Assembly (NCBI GenBank): GCA_025999435.1
Contig: BNXH01000055.1
Span: 1 to 11,980, forward strand
From: Bacteroidia bacterium
GTDB lineage: Bacteria > Bacteroidota > Bacteroidia > Bacteroidales > Dysgonomonadaceae
DNA length: 11,980 nucleotides
Direction of reading: 5' to 3'
The position numbers and the translations under genes were made by a program. Positions within the stretch are counted from its first letter, which is position 1. Every line of letters begins with the position of its first letter. The notes beneath the pieces were generated by a model. The model searched no databases. It saw only the letters and a list, made by a program, of their open reading frames with translations, and was not told the DNA's origin. Below are positions 1-7,093 of this stretch, piece after piece.

Positions 1-13
1 GTAGTTGAAAATT

Positions 14-74
14 ATAAGTGAAAGGTTATAAGAGAAAAGGGCTAACAGCTAAAGGCTAATAGCCAACAGCTAAA
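14..74 (+). repeat. Degenerate short-period repeat directly upstream of the ABC-2 permease
   Basis: Positions 14-27 and 28-41 are two copies of an imperfect 14-mer beginning ATAAG. From 40 to 74 there are five uninterrupted heptamers that fit RGCYAAN (for example GGCTAAC, AGCTAAA, AGCCAAC). The array ends six bases before the start codon at 81, so it occupies almost the whole space before the gene. The same heptamer family recurs at 11756-11783. The period and unit boundaries were read directly; function is unknown. Confidence 0.75.
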
Positions 75-80
75 ATAATT

Positions 81-1277
81 ATGAAAAAATTATTGCTCGA
101 CATATATTACGTTTGGATCAACGAACTCAAAGTTGTTTTCCGCGATCCGGCCGTTATTCTGCTGTTCTTTATCGTTCCGCTGGCTTATCCTGTTTTATAC
201 AGCTTTATATATAATAACGAAGTTGCGCATGAGGTAAAAGTGATCGTAGTAGACGACTCTCATTCGGCTCTCTCACGAGAATTTAAACGTAAGGTGGATG
301 CTACTGCCGATGTTAAAGTTGTCGGTTATGCTACCGATATGGAAGAGGCCCGTGAAGCCCTTCGTCGCAAGGAAGCTTACGGGATCGTGTATATACCGGG
401 CGATTTCAGCCGGAAGATCAATACGCAACAGCAAACATCGGTAAGTGTTTATGCCGATATGAGCAGTTTACTTTTTTATAAAGCTATGCTATTAAGTGCT
501 ACGGAAGTTTCATTGGATATGGGGGCTGATATCCGGGTGGCGGAAACCGGAGGCGGTAGCCGGGAAGAAGATGCTACTACACGTCAGGCAGTAGAGAGCG
601 AGTGGGTTGTTTTGTATAATACTCAGAATGGATTTGCCAGTTTCTTGGTTCCGGCAATACTTATACTTATCATCCAGCAAACGCTGATGCTGGGCATAGC
701 GACTATTATAGGTACTCACAATGATAAAAAACGCTTTACCTTAGCCTCGCATACATCCGAAGGGAAGAATGTCGGCGCCTTGAAACTCACTATCGGGAAG
801 GCTTTTTGCTATGCATCCCTGTATATGTTGATCTCGGTGTGGGTATTAAGGGTTGTGCCTTATATCTTCAAATTTCCGCAGATAGGCGATCCGTTTACTA
901 TTGCAGCATTCCTGATGCCATATTTATTGGCTGCGACTTTCTTCAGTATGACATTGTCCTATTTTTGCTCGCAGCGGGAATTCGGCATGCTTCTTTTCGT
1001 ATTCACCAGTGTTATCTTTATCTTTATATCGGGTATTTCATGGCCTTGGACGGCAATCCCTGCACCGATACAATCGATTGCTTACATAATTCCGTCGACT
1101 CCCGGGATACACGGCTTTGTTAAAATAAACACGATGGGCGCAACCCTGCGGGATGTCTGGCCGGAATATATCACCCTGTGGGTACATTCGGCACTATATT
1201 GCTTAACAGCAGTGTTGATGTACAAATGGTGGATACAAAACTACGATCCGAAATATAAGGGGATGCTGATTAAATAA
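81..1277 (+). CDS. ABC-2 type export permease (ABC2_membrane_3-like)
   Basis: This is a 398-residue inner-membrane permease subunit of an ABC exporter. One membrane helix lies at about residues 25-45, just after the segment RDPAVILLFF, which is typical of this family. A soluble extracytoplasmic domain of about 140 residues follows (VIVVDDS near 64-70, YGIVYIPGDFS near 100-110). Five or so further helices run from about 187 to 390. This one-plus-five arrangement with a large first loop matches ABC-2 permeases of the YhgE/YbhS/YbhR kind, which usually work with a separate ATPase and an HlyD-type periplasmic adaptor. Neither partner is in the window, so they probably lie to the left. The ATG at 81 is preceded only by AT-rich sequence without a Shine-Dalgarno motif, which is normal for Bacteroidota. 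The substrate cannot be deduced; drugs, lipids or a polyketide-like product are possible. Repeats abut both ends of the gene. Confidence 0.88.
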   Translation: MKKLLLDIYYVWINELKVVFRDPAVILLFFIVPLAYPVLYSFIYNNEVAHEVKVIVVDDSHSALSREFKRKVDATADVKVVGYATDMEEAREALRRKEAYGIVYIPGDFSRKINTQQQTSVSVYADMSSLLFYKAMLLSATEVSLDMGADIRVAETGGGSREEDATTRQAVESEWVVLYNTQNGFASFLVPAILILIIQQTLMLGIATIIGTHNDKKRFTLASHTSEGKNVGALKLTIGKAFCYASLYMLISVWVLRVVPYIFKFPQIGDPFTIAAFLMPYLLAATFFSMTLSYFCSQREFGMLLFVFTSVIFIFISGISWPWTAIPAPIQSIAYIIPSTPGIHGFVKINTMGATLRDVWPEYITLWVHSALYCLTAVLMYKWWIQNYDPKYKGMLIK

Positions 1278-1308
1278 CAGTCAACAGTAAGCAGTCAACA
1301 GTCAACAG
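1276..1308 (+). repeat. Heptamer repeat array, AACAGTC family
   Basis: Four complete heptamers and a partial fifth, with consensus AACAGTC, begin inside the stop codon of the ABC-2 permease (TAA at 1275-1277). The third unit differs from the others in its second base (AGCAGTC). The array at 11706-11740 repeats the same unit order, including the odd third unit. It sits between the convergent ABC-2 permease and zupT genes. No transcription terminator was visible in this gap. Confidence 0.85.
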
Positions 1309-1356
1309 AAATTTATATATGCTTACTACTTGACTTCTTTAACTCCTCTGATTCGA

Positions 1357-2151
1357 TTAGACGAACATATACAAGCTAAATGCCATAACAGCCATACCTG
1401 CCACTAGCCCCATAATAGATATATGGTGTTTCCCGTATTTTTCAGCGCTTGGCAATAGCTCATCTAACGAGATAAAGACCATAATTCCCGATACGGCAGC
1501 CAGTATGAGGCCATTCATCATCGGTGTCCAAAATTCCATCAGGAAGAGATAGGCTATTAATGCGCCGACAGGTTCGGCAAGCCCTGAAGCAAAAGAATAC
1601 CAGAAAGCCTTTTTACGGCTGCCTGTTGCATGATAGATAGGTACGGCAACAGCAATACCCTCCGGTATATTATGTATGGCAATGGCTATGGTAATGGGAA
1701 TAGCTACATCGAGAGATCCTAAAGCAGATGTAAAGGTGGCAATACCTTCGGGAAAATTGTGTATAGCGATAGACATAGCCACAACGATACCTGTCCGTTT
1801 CAGGGACTTCTTTTTATCCATTTCTTCTACTCCGTGAATCTCGTGCGGGTTCAGCGATTCGGGTATGAGGAAGTCAATCAGGTTGATAAATGCGATACCT
1901 GCAAAGAAAGCCAGAATGAGATAAAGAGTACCTGATTTTTCTCCGAAAACTGTTACCAATTCTTCTTTCCCTTGCGGCATCATCTCCATAAATGATACAT
2001 ACAGCATAATACCTGCTGAAAATCCCAGCGATGCACACAGGAATTTTGTATTCGTATGTTTTGCCATCAGTGCAATAAGGCTACCTATCCCCGTAGATAA
2101 TCCGGCGATGGCTGTTAGTATAAATGCCAGTAATATATTATATTCGGTCAT
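1357..2151 (-). CDS. zupT: ZIP-family divalent metal importer, ZupT-like
   Basis: This 264-residue polytopic membrane protein matches the length of bacterial ZupT (about 257 residues). It has the two diagnostic metal-site motifs: HNFPEG at residues 131-136 in the fourth helix and HNIPEG at 160-165 in the fifth. Conserved flanks such as GIATF and the segment YHATGSRKKAF are also present. About eight helices can be drawn. A short cytoplasmic loop near 100-118 (PHEIHGVEEMDKKK) holds two histidines and several acidic residues, placed where ZIP proteins have their variable loop. The family takes up Zn(II), and often Fe(II), Mn(II) or Co(II). The gene is divergent from the glutamine amidotransferase, with about 145 bp between starts. 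The closest match to the Bacteroides -7 element is TATCTTTA at 2175-2182 on this strand, one base off consensus. Assignment is firm at family level; exact metal preference is unknown. Confidence 0.93.
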   Translation of the reverse strand: MTEYNILLAFILTAIAGLSTGIGSLIALMAKHTNTKFLCASLGFSAGIMLYVSFMEMMPQGKEELVTVFGEKSGTLYLILAFFAGIAFINLIDFLIPESLNPHEIHGVEEMDKKKSLKRTGIVVAMSIAIHNFPEGIATFTSALGSLDVAIPITIAIAIHNIPEGIAVAVPIYHATGSRKKAFWYSFASGLAEPVGALIAYLFLMEFWTPMMNGLILAAVSGIMVFISLDELLPSAEKYGKHHISIMGLVAGMAVMAFSLYMFV

Positions 2152-2211
2152 TCGATGTTAGATATTTTCCGGCGTAAAGATAGTAAAGAATTATTAAAAT
2201 GTTTTTAGGGG

Positions 2212-2227
2212 AATATCATTTGATATT
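2212..2227. promoter_or_regulatory. 16-bp dyad between divergent zupT and amidotransferase genes
   Basis: AATATCA and TGATATT form a perfect 7-bp inverted repeat separated by TT. It lies 61 bp from the zupT start and about 70-85 bp from the amidotransferase start, in an otherwise unstructured AT-rich spacer. The position suits an operator for one or both divergent units, possibly a metal-responsive one. That role is inference; AT-rich dyads of this size can arise by chance. Confidence 0.35.
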
Positions 2228-2296
2228 TGTCTAATTGTAAAAATCTACCCCTTTAATTTCTGAATGATCGAACATTTTGGTACTTTTAGAATCAAA

Positions 2297-3016
2297 ATGA
2301 AATATCATATGAGTAAGTCTGTATGCAGGGTTCACTATATCCAACATGTTTCGTACGAGGGGATTGGATATATCGGCGAGTGGATAAAGGAGAACGGAAG
2401 CCAATTGTCGGTAACAAAAATGTATGAAGAGCATATTTTCCCTAATTTGGAAACGTTCGATCTGCTTGTGGTTATGGGAGGACCGATGGGCGCTTACGAC
2501 GAAGATATATTCCCTTGGTTGAAAGGAGAAAAAGAATTTATCCGACAAGCCATAGATGCCGATAAAGCCGTGCTGGGCATCTGCCTCGGATCGCAACTTA
2601 TAGCGAATGTTTTGGGAGCTAAAGTCTATCCTGCGAAAGAAAAGGAAATAGGCTGGTGGCCTGTAACATTTACCGACTCTGCTGCACAAGAGTTATTCGG
2701 TAGCAATGAACTATCTCCTGTCTTTTTTCAGTGGCATGGCGATACATTCGATTTGCCCGTTGGTGTTAAACATTTGGCATCGAGCGAAGCTTTCCCAAAT
2801 CAGGCATTTCTATACAAGGACAATGTGTTGGCTTTGCAATTTCATTTTGAAGCGACAGAAGAAAGTTGCAATGATATAATTGATAATGGATATGACGAGC
2901 AAACCAAAGGGAAATATATCCGGTCGAAAGCGGATGTATTTTCCGGATTTTGCAACATTCCCGTATCAAACCAAATGATGAAAACAGTACTCGATAATCT
3001 AACAAAAAGACTATGA
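2297..3016 (+). CDS. Class I glutamine amidotransferase (GMP-synthase-like GATase domain protein)
   Basis: This is a stand-alone cytosolic class I (triad) glutamine amidotransferase domain. From the ATG at 2297 it has 239 residues. The nucleophile elbow GICLGSQ carries Cys96, and FHFEA carries His183 and Glu185, so the catalytic triad looks complete. GGPMGAYDE matches the oxyanion loop, and QWHGDTF is typical of the GuaA-like branch. No synthetase domain is attached, so the ammonia acceptor is unknown; some relatives act on gamma-glutamyl compounds. The longest frame starts at 2264, and another ATG lies at 2309. Similarity to the family begins near CRVHYIQH, so a start at 2297 or 2309 is more likely than 2264. 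The TGA overlaps the ATG of the MFS gene in an ATGA, which implies a shared transcript and coupled translation. A role in making, modifying or detoxifying the MFS substrate is a reasonable inference. Confidence 0.85.
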   Translation: MKYHMSKSVCRVHYIQHVSYEGIGYIGEWIKENGSQLSVTKMYEEHIFPNLETFDLLVVMGGPMGAYDEDIFPWLKGEKEFIRQAIDADKAVLGICLGSQLIANVLGAKVYPAKEKEIGWWPVTFTDSAAQELFGSNELSPVFFQWHGDTFDLPVGVKHLASSEAFPNQAFLYKDNVLALQFHFEATEESCNDIIDNGYDEQTKGKYIRSKADVFSGFCNIPVSNQMMKTVLDNLTKRL

Positions 3017-4407
3017 AACAAGCAGATTCTGTAAAATCTCCATCCAATATAGGAGCTTTATTGTTCATCCTTTGTCTTGCTTCCTCTCTTGTCCCTTTTA
3101 TGAGCTCGGCTCTCAATCTGGCATTGCCTTATATCAACAAAGATCTGACACTGAATACTGTTATGCTTGGTTGGATACCTACCGCTTACATGTTGTCTAC
3201 GGCAATATTGCAAATACCATGCGCCCGTTTTGCAGACATGACAGGCCGCAAAAGGGTCTTTATATGGGGTGTCGTCATACTTACAGTGTTTTCTGTACTC
3301 AGCGGACTGGCTACCACAGGGGTGGTGCTTATCATATATCGCTTCCTGGCGGGAATAGGCAGCGCCATGATGTTCGGAACCAGCACGGCGATCCTTACTT
3401 CATCCGTTCCTGCCGAAAAACGCGGATGGGCGATGGGTATAATCTCAGCTTCGGTTTATTTTTCTCTTGCGGCAGGGCCTTTTATCGGTGGACTTCTGAC
3501 TCAATATCTCGATTGGCATAGTATTTTCTTCGTTTCGGCTGCTATAAGTTTTATTGTGGCTGTTGGTGGATACTATATCATAAAGGATGATTGGAAAGAG
3601 GAAACAAAAAGCAAATTTGACACCATAGGTTCTGTTTTATTTGCCATTGGACTGTCTGCTCTTATCTACGGATTTACTACCTTGCCGCGCTTTCAGGGAT
3701 TTATTTTTATTGGCGTAGGTATAGTTGTTTTGCTGATATTCGCATTCTATGAAAAGAAGCAGGAGTTCCCTGTATTTAACATACGGGTGTTTCTTGAGAA
3801 CAAAGTTTTCCGTCTGTCGTCCCTGTCTGCCCTGATCAACTATTCGGCTACTTTTGCTATCTCTTTTATGTTGAGCCTATATCTTCAGAATGTACGAGGG
3901 CTTACTCCCCGCGACGCAGGTCTGTTGCTTATTATTCAGTCGGTGGTACAGGCAGTAGCATCTTTGAAATCGGGAAGCCTTTCCGATAAAATGTCTGCTA
4001 CCTTTTTGGCAACACTCGGTATGAGTATTATTGCTGTTGGTCTGGTAGGGTTGTGCTTTATCTCCGAAGGTACAAGTTATTATTTTCTGGGAGGAATGCT
4101 GATTTTACTGGGTCTTGGCTTTGGAATATTCTCGTCGCCGAATACGAATATTATAATGAGCTCGGTAGAAAAGAAACATTATGGATTGGCTTCGGCTACA
4201 ATGGGAACGATGCGCCTTACCGGACAATCGCTCAGCATGGGTATCGCCATCATGTCTATATCGCTGATGGTAGGTAATATAAATATGTCGGCCGTGTCGC
4301 CTGCTAAGTTTATAAACAGTATGCAGATTACTTTTGTTATTTGTCTTATTCTTTGCGTATTTGGTATTTATGCGTCTTCGGTGAGGGGGAAGAAAGAGAA
4401 AGATTAA
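3013..4407 (+). CDS. MFS efflux transporter, DHA2 (EmrB/QacA-like) family
   Basis: This 464-residue integral membrane protein probably has about 14 helices, the number expected for proton-antiport drug exporters of the DHA2 group. The loop after the second helix carries an MFS motif A, ARFADMTGRKR at about 71-81. The fifth helix has the antiporter motif C signature GPFIGG at 155-160, followed by LDWHSIFF, which is characteristic of EmrB/QacA-type pumps. The N-terminal LNLALPYI segment is also usual for the family. The start codon overlaps the stop of the amidotransferase by four bases, so the two proteins are probably made together. No EmrA-like adaptor is adjacent, so the pump may act across the inner membrane alone. 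The substrate is unknown; toxic organic compounds or a metabolite processed by the amidotransferase are both possible. Confidence 0.9.
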   Translation: MKQADSVKSPSNIGALLFILCLASSLVPFMSSALNLALPYINKDLTLNTVMLGWIPTAYMLSTAILQIPCARFADMTGRKRVFIWGVVILTVFSVLSGLATTGVVLIIYRFLAGIGSAMMFGTSTAILTSSVPAEKRGWAMGIISASVYFSLAAGPFIGGLLTQYLDWHSIFFVSAAISFIVAVGGYYIIKDDWKEETKSKFDTIGSVLFAIGLSALIYGFTTLPRFQGFIFIGVGIVVLLIFAFYEKKQEFPVFNIRVFLENKVFRLSSLSALINYSATFAISFMLSLYLQNVRGLTPRDAGLLLIIQSVVQAVASLKSGSLSDKMSATFLATLGMSIIAVGLVGLCFISEGTSYYFLGGMLILLGLGFGIFSSPNTNIIMSSVEKKHYGLASATMGTMRLTGQSLSMGIAIMSISLMVGNINMSAVSPAKFINSMQITFVICLILCVFGIYASSVRGKKEKD

Positions 4408-4425
4408 AACTCTAAATACTTTATT

Positions 4426-5244
4426 ATGAAATGGATTTTAGCGATTGCTCTTTTGATACTTATTTCCTCATCTTGTAATAGAAATAAGCAAGGGAATCTT
4501 GTGGAGAATAATGTAGCTGAGATAGATACAATTTCAGCATCATCGGATAGTGAGTATAACTATGATTCATTATATGTTATCGAGAACGTAAAATGTCCGA
4601 ATGTATTTAAAAGAGACTCAGGTTTTCTTAGAAAAAAAGAAGCACTTGAAATTTTGAGAATTGCTAGTCCTAGCTTATATGACTCTATTCCTTTTCAAGA
4701 AGAACTGAAAGACATCTTAGAAAGATCATATATGGGAAAATATTACAAAGAGAAAGAACAAAATAAATATATTCTATATATTGAATACCTGTCCAGTTCG
4801 AATTATATTTTTGAGATTTATCCTGATCTGAATATTATAAAATATCGTGATTTCGCATCCGGCAATTACAATTGTTGTTCGTCCAATTTTGATGGGTTCA
4901 AAAAAGCAGGTAAATTTTATAGCATACGCTATTGTGGCACAGGAAGTGGTTATTGTGCCGGCCATGTTTATATTTTTAAAGATTTAGATAATGTGCCGGA
5001 GAATTCTATAATTGAACAGTGTTTTATGTTTAATCCTATAAAGAATATACATATATCTCTATCTTCATCAGTAAATAATATAACTAATACCAGTATAAGA
5101 TTTTCTTATGAATACAAAGAAGAAGACGCAGATAGCGAAAAAGTTCTTCTTACAAAGCATATCGATGTAGAATATAACTTAGTCGGCAATAAGTGGGTTG
5201 CCAAAGACAATATTGATATACAAGAAATGTTTGGGTTGTATTGA
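4426..5244 (+). CDS. Hypothetical lipoprotein
   Basis: I do not recognise the family of this 272-residue protein. It starts with a short hydrophobic signal peptide and a lipobox (LISSSC) with the lipidated cysteine at residue 17, so it should be an envelope lipoprotein. The mature part is polar and rich in Tyr, Asn, Ser and Lys. A cysteine cluster at about 147-180 (CCSSNFDGF, then YCGTGSGYCAGHVYIF) could hold disulfides or a metal. The C-terminal half reads like alternating beta strands. The DNA is visibly more AT-rich than the flanking genes, which fits either a recent arrival or weak codon selection. It lies 18 bp behind the MFS gene in the same direction, so read-through is possible. It ends 6 bp from the end of the convergent ABC permease. 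Confidence 0.75.
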   Translation: MKWILAIALLILISSSCNRNKQGNLVENNVAEIDTISASSDSEYNYDSLYVIENVKCPNVFKRDSGFLRKKEALEILRIASPSLYDSIPFQEELKDILERSYMGKYYKEKEQNKYILYIEYLSSSNYIFEIYPDLNIIKYRDFASGNYNCCSSNFDGFKKAGKFYSIRYCGTGSGYCAGHVYIFKDLDNVPENSIIEQCFMFNPIKNIHISLSSSVNNITNTSIRFSYEYKEEDADSEKVLLTKHIDVEYNLVGNKWVAKDNIDIQEMFGLY

Positions 5245-5250
5245 TTTATT

Positions 5251-6426
5251 TCACTCCACCTTCCTTCTTATCACCAATATATTCAGGCAAGACAAAAGGA
5301 CAAATATAACTACTCCACCTACGAGAGCAGGCAGTATTCCCGAACCTTCGAAATCTACCCAAACATCGCGAACCACTTCGCAGTATTGTAACCGCACGAC
5401 TATAACTATTGCTACAGACAATAATAACACGACAAGATTCATCCCTACCGAGAGTAGCTCGTATGGGCGAATAACTCTTTTCTTGGCGTACCCTATCAGT
5501 CGCAGGTTGCGCAGCTTCTCCATATTCTTTTCCAGCAGGAGATAGATACTCAGCGTAAGGACAAAGAACGACAGGGCGCAAATGATAAGTCCTACGGCAA
5601 TGACAATCCCCACAATTATTTTGAGGAAATACGACATCTTACTCACCGCCGAATTTTCGCCTTCCACTTCATAACCGTGCTTGCCGAGGAAAGTGGCAAT
5701 ATTAGGATCGGCAGGATTGTTGATCTCTACCATCAGGCGGCTGGGTTTCGCGTTTGCTTGCTCGCCGAAATTCTCATTCGCCCACTTCATAAACGATTCG
5801 GGTACGAGTATGGTATTTATCCGGCTCGAGAATCCGACAATCTTCCCTTGAAAATCTTTGTAGTTGTGTCTTCCCGAAATGGTAATATCGATATTGACCA
5901 TATTGACAAGACCTTCCGATATTTTAGGCATGGAACGAGCCTCTGCAAACCCGAAGTTGTACAAATCCAGATAGTTCTTCGGCAGGATGATAGGGATGAA
6001 ATTATCATCGGGAGAAAACTTCCAGCTATCGGTTTTCACATCGATGAAATCATCGGGAACGGACTCGAAGAACATTTCGGTATTTATTCCCTTCTGACTG
6101 AAATTGACACCTCCGAATACTTTAAACCGTGACGGAGTAAAAGCTCCTACCTGCATTGCAAAACTGGTGTTCTTTATATCTTCCAGTTCTTTTGGCGAGA
6201 AGCCCGAAGCCTCGGGATTCAGAGTGTTGAATACTCCGACCTTTTTAGTCAGCACGAGGAAGTCGCGTTTCATAACGGCGTCTTTCTCCGAGAACAACGG
6301 ATTGATATCCGAATAAAACTGAATACCCAGCAATACGATGGTCAACCCGATGAGGTTTGCTATGAAGAATCCGGCAAATTGCCCTTTGCTTATATTTTGT
6401 TTTAGTAGTTTCCAGATAAGGTTCAT
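5251..6426 (-). CDS. ABC transporter permease, FtsX/MacB-like
   Basis: This 391-residue membrane protein has the FtsX/MacB/LolC layout. One helix lies at about 20-37, then a large periplasmic domain of roughly 230 residues (38-265), and three helices near 267-298, 326-345 and 364-386. After the second helix, the segment EKNMEKLRNLRLIGYAKK matches the conserved cytoplasmic coupling stretch of this superfamily, normally written R/E-rich then LRaiGa. Proteins with this fold do not pass substrate through the membrane. They use ATP hydrolysis to move their periplasmic domain, either pulling lipoproteins (LolCDE), driving efflux (MacB) or regulating hydrolases (FtsX). The start overlaps the stop of the ATPase gene by four bases, so the two form one transporter. 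Which of the three modes applies cannot be told from sequence alone. Confidence 0.85.
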   Translation of the reverse strand: MNLIWKLLKQNISKGQFAGFFIANLIGLTIVLLGIQFYSDINPLFSEKDAVMKRDFLVLTKKVGVFNTLNPEASGFSPKELEDIKNTSFAMQVGAFTPSRFKVFGGVNFSQKGINTEMFFESVPDDFIDVKTDSWKFSPDDNFIPIILPKNYLDLYNFGFAEARSMPKISEGLVNMVNIDITISGRHNYKDFQGKIVGFSSRINTILVPESFMKWANENFGEQANAKPSRLMVEINNPADPNIATFLGKHGYEVEGENSAVSKMSYFLKIIVGIVIAVGLIICALSFFVLTLSIYLLLEKNMEKLRNLRLIGYAKKRVIRPYELLSVGMNLVVLLLSVAIVIVVRLQYCEVVRDVWVDFEGSGILPALVGGVVIFVLLSCLNILVIRRKVE

Positions 6427-7067
6427 AGCGAAAGTATTTGTGAATAGTCCATTGGTAAATCTTTTCCGATAGATGTAACGATAAGCCCTGCACCCTGTGT
6501 CGCCACTTCGTCTTTGACAAGCGATGCGATGATTGCCGCATTATTATCGTCGAGGTGGCTGATAGGTTCGTCCAGAAACAGGAAATCGAAAGGCTGACAC
6601 AGCGAACGGATAACGGCGACCCGCTGTTGTTGTCCCCACGACATTTTTCCGACAAGTTGATTTTTGCGGTATGCGATGCCTAACTGTTCGAACATGGCAT
6701 CTATTTCTGCATCTGTTTTATGATGGCTAAGGTTGTTTTTCAGTTGTATATTTTCTATCGCTGTCAATTCGGGAAAAAGGCGCAGTTCCTGAAACAGAAG
6801 GCTCAGTTGTTTGCTTCGGATAGTATCCCACTGTTTTTTCTCAATGTTTCTTACCTCCGTTTCGTCAAAAAGGATCTGCCCCGAAAAATCAACTCTGTAG
6901 CCATAGATATAGCTACAGAGCGAACTTTTTCCTAAGCCTGATTCGGCTTTTATAAGATAAGATTTTCCCTTTTCGAAATCGATACTGTTATTCCACACTT
7001 CTGATCCTATGTCCGGCTTATCGGCGAACGCTTCCGGCAGCGTGTTTCTGAGAGAAATCCTATTCAT
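6423..7067 (-). CDS. ABC transporter ATP-binding protein with atypical signature and H-loop
   Basis: This is a 214-residue LolD/MacB-type nucleotide-binding domain, paired with the overlapping permease. Walker A is AESGLGKS (residues 41-48), in which the usual first glycine is alanine. The Q-loop glutamine is in LLFQELRLF (Q93). The signature is MSWGQQQR (142-149) where LSGGQ is expected, so one of the two glycines that contact ATP is tryptophan. Walker B is FLFLDEP (162-168) with the catalytic glutamate present, and the D-loop is SHLD. The H-loop, normally VTHD, reads VTSIGKD (197-203), so the switch histidine is missing. The protein is also slightly short at the C-terminus. It should bind ATP, but hydrolysis may be slow or regulated. 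The gene starts 27 bp after the lipoprotein gene ends, so all three genes look like one operon. Confidence 0.88.
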   Translation of the reverse strand: MNRISLRNTLPEAFADKPDIGSEVWNNSIDFEKGKSYLIKAESGLGKSSLCSYIYGYRVDFSGQILFDETEVRNIEKKQWDTIRSKQLSLLFQELRLFPELTAIENIQLKNNLSHHKTDAEIDAMFEQLGIAYRKNQLVGKMSWGQQQRVAVIRSLCQPFDFLFLDEPISHLDDNNAAIIASLVKDEVATQGAGLIVTSIGKDLPMDYSQILSL

Positions 7068-7093
7068 ATTTTTTAATTTCTACAACTGTACTT

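Noticed and set aside
2231..2689. 152-residue minus-strand open frame over the amidotransferase gene
   Set aside because: The plus strand carries the conserved amidotransferase motifs across the same bases, and the minus-strand product resembles no protein.
5677..6132. 151-residue plus-strand open frame over the ABC permease
   Set aside because: It is antisense to the periplasmic domain of a permease that is clearly coupled to its ATPase, and it shows no recognisable motif.
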